Below, piece after piece: positions 12,501-20,600 of a stretch of DNA of 64,000 nt. Below the pieces are notes generated by a model. That model had not been told where the DNA came from. It was given only the letters and a program-made list of their open reading frames with translations, and did not search any database. Numbering within the stretch: the stretch's first letter is position 1; the number at the start of each line of letters is the position of its first letter. This stretch comes from Tubiluchus corallicola (lineage: Eukaryota; Priapulida; Priapulimorpha; Priapulimorphida; Tubiluchidae), in NCBI GenBank assembly GCA_030141605.1, contig JAQGDQ010000006.1, positions 999,501 to 1,063,500 on the forward strand, given 5' to 3'. A program made the position numbers and the translations under genes.

Positions 12501-13523
12501 TCTAGAACAAACTACAGAGCTCACTGTTGTTCTGCAATACAGGTACATTTGCTGATGTTTATGAAGTGCTGTACAGAAACACGTCTCTTAGAACAAATGC
12601 TAACATCATACTGTTTGCATGCTCAGAGTTTTTAACATTTATTTGCCATCCGTAATTTGTTAAGAGATATTGTCTTTTGGAGATATGATTTTAGAGATCA
12701 TGAATATGTATAATTCTGAATATTTATGTACAGTGACGCTTTTTTACACTACTGCCACTGTATCATAAGTTTTTATTACACATAATCATAAATTTTTATT
12801 ACACATAATCATAAATTTTTATTACACATAATTAAGCAATTCCTTTAAGTTTAAGCTCGGTGGCCTTGCTTAAATTTTCTTATTTATTTTTTTTAGGATG
12901 AAATTCTCTCATGTGGGGATGAGGGGGGTTGCCCCTTCGTACATTTTGACATATCGTACTTGTGCAGTCTTTTTTGTGAGCTCAAAGAATTGAAACGACA
13001 AAGAATAATTGACTTGGTAGCAGCTGACTTGCCACTGTCAGCTTGTCAGCTACTCTTCCAGTATAAGCTTAAAAGACTGGTGATGTCAATTAAACAGAAA
13101 ATAAATGCACGTATTTCTGAAAACACGTTATGTGATAGTGACAGTGATATTGTCAAGTTTTTGAGATATGTTACTAAAATGGTGTCACAGACAGAAGTGT
13201 TGGGTGATCGGGTGACTTATAAATCACCTGCCAGGAATTTAATGAAGAGATCAGGTGATTCATCAGACGAGTCTCATGTTTGCAAAAAAGTATTCTGTGA
13301 ACGACAGAAACAAGGGCAGAAAACAGAAGACAGCACCGTAAAAGATATAGAAGATATATCGTTCTGGACCTGTCCAGATCATGACTGTTGTGTGATGCGA
13401 AAAGACCAATTATCAGCATCTATGAATGGTGCTGAAATGGTTCAAACGTTTTTCTTTAAAAAGCCATCACAGTATTATTTTCAGCTTATAACCGAACTTA
13501 AAAGCTTTCCATTCAACTGTTGA
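6317..13523 (+). CDS. PRIM2: DNA primase large subunit, gene span (7 joined exons)
   Basis: Regulatory large subunit of primase, partner of the small catalytic subunit and of DNA polymerase alpha in the nucleus; it helps start and measure RNA primers at replication. Joining 6317-6555, 6774-7000, 8336-8489, 8726-8870, 11477-11647, 12327-12542 and 12897-13523 gives 592 residues with all phases matching. The N-terminal half carries the family landmarks FYIWP, ISHFVLRLLCASE and YRGFLFVP. The C-terminal half is the Fe-S domain: CMSHLHQQLR, then IQYTLFLKEIGL, YNIKHLYGLEGSRTNY and GGCPFVHFD. The cluster cysteines fit residues 293, 379 or 380, 396 and 434, close to human 287, 367, 384 and 424. Human PRIM2 has 509 residues; the excess lies mostly in an insertion of about 120 residues after the last cluster cysteine, before a terminal KKPSQYYF stretch resembling the usual HPNQYF motif. 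The start is uncertain: an upstream coding exon is possible. Confidence 0.93.
6774..7000 (+). CDS. PRIM2: PRIM2 exon 2
   Basis: Acceptor TTATTTAG|T restores Arg and continues LLCASEKDLTDLF, matching the family's LAYC.SEELRRWF. Donor G|GTAAGT leaves phase 1. Confidence 0.88.
7430..7552. repeat. Tandem repeat, about 42 bp x 3
   Basis: Three near-identical units starting CCATACAGTG at 7431, 7471 and 7513, each ending with CACATTGCAG. It lies in PRIM2 intron 2. Confidence 0.9.
8336..8489 (+). CDS. PRIM2: PRIM2 exon 3
   Basis: Acceptor TTTTAG|GA, read in the frame beginning 8338, encodes EEWKSLQLVYQW up to ERQAKLYRGF, the counterpart of the RGRKVYLEDGFAYVP region. Donor CT|GTACGT. A longer open frame over the same bases is a shadow in another phase. 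Confidence 0.82.
8726..8870 (+). CDS. PRIM2: PRIM2 exon 4
   Basis: Acceptor TTTTAG|G completes Leu and continues FVPCRVLDVALSSIF. Donor TGG|GTATGA is in phase 0. Confidence 0.87.
8871..11476. other. PRIM2 intron 4
   Basis: AT-rich intron of 2.6 kb. No coding exon or RNA gene seen. The only sequence of note is a short GC palindrome near 10943-10965. Confidence 0.7.
11477..11647 (+). CDS. PRIM2: PRIM2 exon 5 (first Fe-S cysteine)
   Basis: Acceptor TTGCAG|GCA in phase 0. The exon carries FPPCMSHLHQQLRTKHRL with the first cluster Cys and the His/Arg residues of the template and primer binding loop. Donor CGG|GTAAGT. Confidence 0.93.
11825..11945 (-). mobile_element. Probable tRNA-derived SINE copy
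   Basis: Read on the minus strand this has a type 2 tRNA-like A-box region (GCTGAGTGGCTGAACGG) and, about 40 bases later, a B-box-like GAGCTCGATACTT. No clean cloverleaf or intact acceptor stem is present, so a decayed SINE head fits better than a tRNA gene. It lies in PRIM2 intron 5. Confidence 0.5.
12327..12542 (+). CDS. PRIM2: PRIM2 exon 6 (second Fe-S cysteine)
   Basis: Acceptor TTTCAG|ATT in phase 0; begins IQYTLFLKEIGL and includes YNIKHLYGLEGSRTNY and the CC pair, one of which is the second ligand. Donor CAG|GTACAT. Confidence 0.93.
12766..12833. repeat. Tandem repeat, 24 bp x 3
   Basis: Three units of TTTTTATTACACATAATC with small spacing differences, in PRIM2 intron 6. Confidence 0.88.
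12897..13523 (+). CDS. PRIM2: PRIM2 exon 7 (terminal)
   Basis: Acceptor TTTTAG|GAT in phase 0. It encodes the third and fourth cluster cysteines (GGCPFVHFD and SACQLLF), then about 120 polar residues without a close family counterpart, including a Cys/His-rich patch FWTCPDHDCC, and finally FFFKKPSQYYF. Stop TGA at 13521; AATAAA candidates at 13842 and 13895. Confidence 0.9.
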   Translation, partial: DEILSCGDEGGCPFVHFDISYLCSLFCELKELKRQRIIDLVAADLPLSACQLLFQYKLKRLVMSIKQKINARISENTLCDSDSDIVKFLRYVTKMVSQTEVLGDRVTYKSPARNLMKRSGDSSDESHVCKKVFCERQKQGQKTEDSTVKDIEDISFWTCPDHDCCVMRKDQLSASMNGAEMVQTFFFKKPSQYYFQLITELKSFPFNC

Positions 13524-13980
13524 ATTTATTCTACCAATATTCTATTTTTTGAAGAACTTTGCCGAGTTCATAGGTGTGCTCATGCTTTAAAATGTAGATA
13601 GATATGTTTATAATGAGCCACTGTTTATTGCAGAGCTTGTCGCTTTTGCTGTTATTTTCTCCTTAGAAACTACTGGACACAATCTTGGTAGCTAAGCTGA
13701 ATATCTAAACTGAAATCTCCCTGGAGGAGCTTATAGAAATCAGTGATCACATTAAGAGTGTTCTGTCTTGTCTCACAGAACTGTAAACAAGGTAATTTTC
13801 CTTGGCTTTGCCATGACCTGAATTATAGAAATAATATTTGTAATAAATATTTACTCATTTCTGGTTTTGTAGGATTTGTGCCAGGAATTCAATTAATAAA
13901 GAAGTCATAATATGCATAGTGCATCATAACTGATGTAGACTAAGTGAAGAATGGTGTCGTTATTAATATCAGAAAAACAG

Positions 13981-14150
13981 GTTAGAAATGAGATATGTCC
14001 AACTGAGAAGGACAGGAGATCACTAATAAGGTAGAAATGAGAAATGTCCAACTGAGAAGGACAGGAGATCACTAATAAGGTAGAAATGAGAAATGTCCCA
14101 CTGAGAAGGACAGAAAGTCAGTGACTACTGACTAGTTAAAAATGACAAAT
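13981..14150. repeat. Tandem repeat, 49 bp x 3 plus a decayed unit
   Basis: Units start at 13981, 14030 and 14079 with TAGAAATGAGAAATGTCC and GAGAAGGACAG cores; a weaker fourth follows. It sits between the convergent 3' ends of PRIM2 and the sulfotransferase. Confidence 0.9.
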
Positions 14151-14840
14151 GTTTCGCCAGGAAGGAGAGGTATGAATAACAACTGCATAAGCAATTTCCA
14201 TTTTTGTGAAATGTGTTGATAAAAGTGTGAAATGTTCCATATGGATGTGACTTGCGAAACAGTGATTGAATAGCTACAATCTGTCCACTGATCACTTTTA
14301 TATATTTGGCATTGCAAACTTGGTAAGCAGCATTCCATAGCAGGCCCACTTAATGTACATGGTTGTGGTAACTTCATTATCTTTTGTCGAAGGCTGAGAT
14401 GTTGATCTACCAGCTAGTTTCGTATACAATGCTTCTTCAACAAGATAAATAGTCAGGGCTGTTATGGCTGCTCGTGTTTTACTGATGATCACCCTTCTCA
14501 CCAGCTTTGTTGAAGCTTAAATTCAACTCTAAGAGCACACAGTGACCTTTTTGCTATTGTTATTAGCCCAAATTCTTGTATTTCATTTATAATTTTCTTT
14601 TGGTACATTAAAGGCATTCATTCCATTGACTATAAATATGCCTTCTGCTAAGTGCAAATAAGATCAGACACTTTCTAAGAACACATGCAAAAAGATTTGT
14701 TCGTACAATGAAGAACATGGGCTTCTATTTAAGAATTTTGTTATTAACACATGAATGCTTAGTGGAGTGCTTTGGGGGGTGATTTGAGATTTTAGCAAAT
14801 ATTTCTTGTTAATATCATCAAGTAAATTAACAGTTCAGAG
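14151..14840. other. Intergenic, convergent 3' ends
   Basis: No gene recognised. The overlapping minus-strand open frames around 14125-14501 have no domain or splice support. It probably holds the sulfotransferase 3' UTR. Confidence 0.6.
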
Positions 14841-15911
14841 TTAACTCAAAATTTTATGTGGGACAGATTTATATCCAAGTCGTTTCAATACATCACTACA
14901 TCTCTTTTCAACAATCTTTGCATGTCTCTGTTTCATAACGTTTTTCCACTGTATGGCGGTTGCTGTGGAATTTTTCCTAAAAGTATTCTGCAAGGTCTGT
15001 ACTCTTTTCATTTTCGATGTCTTTTCATTAGTGTTGTTTTCTATAAACTGCAAAACACGAGTATGCATTTTGAGCTTCAAAAATCTGAATATTGCAATTG
15101 CTTCCTCTTTAGTATTAATGGCAAGCTCTTCGTACTTTATTCTATAGTATCTATCAGGATGCTGTACTTTCAGCGCATCACCTGCTATGATGTCGTTTAG
15201 CATTGAATCACAGAGTATTGTAGCTTTTTCATGAAGGTCAGTCACATCATAGATGTCATACTGATACCATGAAAATAGCATTGCACGTGGGTCACGCACC
15301 AAATGTAGTATTGTCAGATCATTATCACCATCTTTTACTAGAGGTACTAGGGCTTCTATAGGCATTCGTATAGTTTTTATTAACATATTTGTGTAAATGT
15401 GACAGGTATCTGTAAATAACTGTTTTCTACCAGCTTGCGATGAATATTTTTGAGAAGCTTTTTGAAATTGCTGTGATTCTATGCACTTCTGTCTTCCATT
15501 TTTAGTTCTGGTGTCAATTTCCTTACATGCATATCGCATAAGATTTCTGGTGAGAGACTTGGCCTTGTAGGAATGCTCTTCATTCTCTGATGGCGTTATT
15601 AGTTTACAACTTATTATGTCTTTTATCATCTTAGTTTTCAGGCTAAAGATATCTTTTTGAGTCCGAGACGTGTTCATGTTTGCACAAAAATTAAAGCCAT
15701 TTGATAACTGATCGATATCTAGGTGATTAAAACAGCCTGACAGTGGTTCATAAACGTACATCATGTCAGGTGTGGAGCTGATCAATTCCCCGGTGAAAGA
15801 AGAACCTGATCTGTAACGTGTGCTTAAAATAATCGCTCTTTTTCTTGCATCCTTTTCACGTGTTTCATTGAAAAGTTTTGTGTCTTGAAAGATGCTACGA
15901 AAGCGAATCTC
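14841..15911 (-). CDS. Sulfotransferase exon 2 (catalytic domain)
   Basis: Single long exon; stop TAA at 14843-14841. The acceptor reads TTATTTAGAG on the minus strand. Using the second AG (exon start 15911) keeps phase 0 with the transmembrane exon, while the first AG (start 15913) would shift the frame. It contains both PAPS-binding motifs. Confidence 0.88.
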   Translation of the reverse strand, partial: EIRFRSIFQDTKLFNETREKDARKRAIILSTRYRSGSSFTGELISSTPDMMYVYEPLSGCFNHLDIDQLSNGFNFCANMNTSRTQKDIFSLKTKMIKDIISCKLITPSENEEHSYKAKSLTRNLMRYACKEIDTRTKNGRQKCIESQQFQKASQKYSSQAGRKQLFTDTCHIYTNMLIKTIRMPIEALVPLVKDGDNDLTILHLVRDPRAMLFSWYQYDIYDVTDLHEKATILCDSMLNDIIAGDALKVQHPDRYYRIKYEELAINTKEEAIAIFRFLKLKMHTRVLQFIENNTNEKTSKMKRVQTLQNTFRKNSTATAIQWKNVMKQRHAKIVEKRCSDVLKRLGYKSVPHKILS

Positions 15912-16443
15912 CTCTAAATAAAAAAGGGAAAAGAAAAATTTGTAGTTTCCAGATCTATGAAAAGAACATTAGGGCATATTCTTTCACTAAAGACATTTCG
16001 AAAACCTATTTTTAACGCGTTGTGAAAGTAAACCTGTACCTTTTTATTTTGGCTACTATATAAAAAGTTTCTTTCTGGCTTGTGCAAAGATTTGCGTCAC
16101 AGTAATGACATTTCCTTGAAATTTTGAGTATCAAGTTTAATGGTATTGCCATAAAAATCTGCCATCAACATTAAGCTAATAGACATTATAGACTTTACTC
16201 TCACTACTACATTCAGACTCTAGTAAACTAGGAAAAGTGCTTTTTCATTTCTGCGAAATAGAATTCTGACCGCCCTGTTTGATTCAAAACCTTAAATCTA
16301 GATATGTGCTCTAAAAATAGGATAAACGACAACCCGACTTTGACCTAATTATATACGTTAGACAACATCAAAAACTGACCCATTAAGTAGAACGTAAGAA
16401 TCCCGCACGTTGTCACTGTAGCTATCAGTGAGTGAGTGCTCAT
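14841..16443 (-). CDS. Carbohydrate (CHST-type) sulfotransferase, gene span
   Basis: Golgi type II membrane enzyme that transfers sulfate from PAPS to a sugar hydroxyl of a glycan. Joining 16443-16357 with 15911-14841 gives 385 residues, in the usual range for the CHST1/2/3/7 group. The first exon supplies a short cytoplasmic tail and a signal-anchor helix (SLIATVTTCGILTFYLMGQF). The second exon begins with a stem, then RSGSSFTGE, the 5'-phosphosulfate binding loop. HLVRDPRAMLFSW follows, the 3'-phosphate binding motif, and then a C-terminal domain with YYRIKYEELA. The acceptor substrate cannot be read from the sequence; galactose, GalNAc and GlcNAc 6-O-sulfotransferases share these motifs. 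An additional 5' exon may exist (see 17630-17674). The gene is tail-to-tail with PRIM2. Confidence 0.88.
16357..16443 (-). CDS. Sulfotransferase exon 1 (signal anchor)
   Basis: ATG at 16443; 29 codons with one hydrophobic helix; donor AAC|GTATAT in phase 0 matches the next exon. The open frame continues 5' of the ATG for six codons to an acceptor TTCTTGCAG, so coding may begin further upstream. Confidence 0.65.
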
Positions 16444-16714
16444 ACCAGATTTGTTGAGCAACTGCAAGAAAAAACATAATAACATTGGTTTTATATAACA
16501 TTTAAATAATAATTTACACATTTCATTAGTTAACATTTCTATGCCGCGGTACAATTACGTTAATACACATTAATACATATAAAACTACAATGAATTACGT
16601 TTCATTGGATTACCCCATTCAGGTAGCTACTCTCACAATAATACTGTAACATACTATTGAGGTTAGATCTACCTGCGTCGTTGTTGTTGGTCGAGGTGAC
16701 TCACCCAAATGGGG

Positions 16715-17248
16715 GATGACCTTTTCGAAAAGCTCAAGGCTCTGCCAGTTTGCAACGGATCATCACGAAACCTTATAGAATTATACTAGAACGAATTCCG
16801 CAATGACTGACGAATCGTATCAATCCATCGTTTTGAATTCAACATAGTGGCGATGACATTTTCTAAAAAAAGCTTAAGGCTCCGCCATGAAACTTTATAG
16901 GAATATACTAGAAACAAAACACGCCACCAAGTTAAATTAACAATTAATTATAGCTATTAATGATATTACGCTATTTCCATTAATGATGGAGTAAGATTTT
17001 GATTTGTCATACGGCAGAATAACATCGTTTTCGAAATAAGGCCAATTGGGCCTCAAAAGCTGACAACATAAACAACTGTAGTGTACACTACATCATATTA
17101 CACACTACACTGTGATATACATCAGTAACACGCTGTTTTGACAAATCACTGACTAGTAGTTGAAAAGAAAGACTTGCATCATTTTCAAAAACAAAACAAG
17201 GCTCCATCAATGCGCATCGGATCATCACAAGACTATAGAATATACTGA
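16715..17248. repeat. Degenerate interspersed repeat units
   Basis: At least three related segments (16715-16790, 16852-16913, 17173-17248) share a TTTTC...AAGGCTC core, GGATCATCAC and a TATACTAGAA-like end, with one internally deleted copy. A fourth weak match is near 17025. The element is unknown. Confidence 0.6.
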
Positions 17249-17629
17249 AAATTCAGCAAAAACGACGAAGTCGGATATTTGATTTGTCGGTTTGAAATAA
17301 TAATGGCGAGATTGGCGTTGTTTTTCAAAAAAATGAAAAATAAAAATCTGTACTTAAACCTAAACCTGTAAACGAATATACTATAATAAATTTTGCATCT
17401 ACTAAGGGAGTCAAATATTTTTATCCATCATCTCGAGCTCAGTGAATCCCTCGACCAATAGTTCGAGTCGAACTTGTTGCGAAACAGCTTATCACATATT
17501 GAATTGTATTTTTGTGATGAGTTGGTGCTATTATGCATTGCAGTTTTACGTTTTATCATAAACTGAGTTAATAGTTCACAATTAATTGGAAGAGCGAATT
17601 AACTAAAAAAACTGCTTATAAATACATAC

Positions 17630-17674
17630 CGTAGATAGATTAATGTGCTCCCAATTGCTTGTATTTTCTGCCAT
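17630..17674 (-). CDS. Possible first coding exon of the sulfotransferase
   Basis: A minus-strand ATG begins 15 codons (MAENTSNWEHINLST) ending at a good donor ACG|GTATGT in phase 0. This would join in frame to the acceptor before the signal-anchor exon and lengthen the cytoplasmic tail. Support is only phase and splice consensus; it may be 5' UTR or chance. Confidence 0.25.
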
Positions 17675-20600
17675 GAGTTCCGCTTCATTATCTGCTTATA
17701 ATTAAAACATAAGCTTGCATAAGTTAAGAATCTGTCCAAAACAGAATTGATCTTGTAATGTTGTAAATTTGTAACTTTCGTCCTTTCTATTGTAAACTTT
17801 TATGATCTGTGCCCGTCCGCTGTAAATGTTTCCATTCGTGCACAGTCATCAGGCTTAAAAAGGAATCTTTAATGCCCCAAGGTAGATTAGACCGGAATAT
17901 CAACTCCTTAAAACGGGTGGTTCGATTGGCGATGGTGACAGAAACTGCAAATTTCTTTAAGGCTCTTTTCACCATGCATATAATTGCTGTCAAAAAACAG
18001 TTCTGAAACGCCTTATCCTGCAGAACAGTAGGGGTTTTAAAATAGTGAATGAATGTATCTAGGAAGAATCACCTGCCTTTGCGCTATTCATTTAAGCGAG
18101 TGCAGGCTTACTATATGGCTGCAGTTGGCTGCATCACATTCCTGGCCACAAAAAATTAGTGTAGCCTACTTTTAGGCGTTAACTGTTATCAATTATAATC
18201 TGGATTTTTTCAATGTCTTATGTAGAATAACACTGAATTGAACACTGGGTTGAATAAGCAATCCGTGATATATCAAGCTACAAGAAAGTGGCACTGCTGC
18301 CTTCGTGGTTTTGACACCTCCTAATCAATATGATCTGACATTTCAATCATGTTGTAGTCTTAGAATTCCAGACATTTGATCACTAAGCTTGGGAAATGCC
18401 CAAATAACATTAATAGTCGTTAATGTTGTTATACGTACATTATACTCTATGCAACCTTAGACACACAACATAAAATATTTATTACAAGTGTCTAATAATA
18501 TCTGCACTTACTAGCTCACAAATTGTTGGCATATTTAAGTGCTTTGTATACACGTAGTTGATCAAATGTATTACACTGTGTGTACGCTACGCGCGGTCTA
18601 TTGCTCCTTTTAAGAGTACAAGAATTTTAACGCAAAGGTATGCGCTTTTCCGCTTTTTTGCATTTACCAGCGTACTACCAATTCTTTCAATAACTAAAGT
18701 TTGCTTGTGTAATTTACAGCACAACATAATCACCAGAAAATTGAGGTAATTATCCTAAAATAAGTTACACGAAACTAACAGGCTTTCTTTGAGTTTTCAA
18801 ATACTTCTGCCTGCCTTTGAGGCATTGACTTGAACATAAATAAATCCAAAAAACAGTAGCGCTTTATCTCTGTGATGAATATAGTCGGTTTTTATGAAAC
18901 ATAGTAGTTGAATGAAGTCCATGGGAAGGAAAAACTCTTGAACAATTCAGTAGTTATACATGTAGAATATTTGAACATACGACAATTGGTTAATCTTTTA
19001 TTAATGCAACTGAAAAAATTACCGTATATTATGCGCGTTGCATTAAGTGATACCATCACGCAGTGCTATTATTATTTATCCATGAAATGATTTATTGAAG
19101 AGGCTAGGCTAACGTAGGCTAACACAGTGGCATCGTTTGCGGTTTAGATAAAGCCCATCTCCTAACAAAGCAAAATTTAATTCTCGTTCTACATTTTTTC
19201 TTTTAGTCTGTTAAAGTTTGCCAGAACATAGATAGCAACACAGTTACTAGTACAGCATCCATGTAGTAAAACTTCCCTAGAAAAAACTAGAAAGACACCA
19301 CGGGTTCATTTAATTCTGTATTTTTGTATAAATTGCCTGTTATATAATTGCTGTGCATTTCTAAAAAGTTTTCAACAATAGTTTCGTGTTGCGGTGTTAC
19401 GCCTTGAATGCCAATGGCACGCTTATCTTCAAGTGACCACCGGCTTGGCCTCCTGTACTTTTCTGTTAACTAACTTAAAGTGACACCAGCGTTGTCGTAC
19501 TACAGACTCTTTAGTGTTTTTGTTATTTCAATAATATATGATCGTGTGAGTTTTAAATTTGCAGTTACAGTTTTTACCCCTATTCAGCAATACCTTTTTT
19601 CATTATACAGATTTGTATAAAGCCTTTAATAATTTCAAGACTGCTTATTTCCCCTCGCTGAGTTGTGATTAAAAACAAACTCGAATCCTTTGTTTAATTA
19701 ACACACTGTATGGTATTTCATGAAATTTGTAAAGTGGTACAGACTGCATTTACGCAACAATAACTATTATATAAGTCTTGTTTAGCTAGCACTGTACTTA
19801 TTGTCGATTCTGATTCTGTGTGCGTTTGACCATGTAGCAATATCATGCGTATGATGTCATGACGAATTACTTCATGCATATTGTAACAACAACATCATTG
19901 TTAGCATCATTATAGGGTACCTTTATATTACTGCTTACGTAGTAAATATATATAGGCATCTATGCTCCATATATTATAACGTCATCATGCAGAAATAGTA
20001 ATAACAAAAACAGCAATAACAACCCTTATTATTAGTATTATGAGCAACAGAAAAAAACAACGCACTTTATTATATAATATTGTTCTAAATAATAAGAAAG
20101 TGCTAACTAAAAATTTAATTACCTGGATAAGATGTTTTGATTTGTTTGCTAAGTCATGTTCTTCAAGCAATTCTTACTTCATAGTTTATGGACAACGTGA
20201 ACTATCAACACAAATCAGCAGTCAACAGTTTGCTAGCAGTTGTGAAGTTGCTACACTTAACCAGTTATTATCATATTATCAGTACACCTCACTACCTGCG
20301 GGTAGTATGGTGAGCGGTCGTTTACCTGACAACGATTTCACAACACCATTTCAGGTGTTCGTTTTACCTGATACTGCTTTCATAACGGCATTTCGGGTAT
20401 TCACGAGTATCAGATCGTGAAATGCAGTTTAAATCCGGAATAAATATTTTATTAATTCTATGTTGTGCAAGTCGGTATCCAGCACCATTGACAGACCTAC
20501 TTAATGTAGAATATTGTGTCGGGACCAGAATCTATCTTATTATAAGGAATAATGCTCTGAGATGAGACACTGAACTGGCAAATCCTAGCCATGCTTATAT

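Noticed and set aside
20040-20420. 126-residue open frame
   Set aside because: Composition and lack of domain suggest chance; its end overlaps the hairpin cluster.
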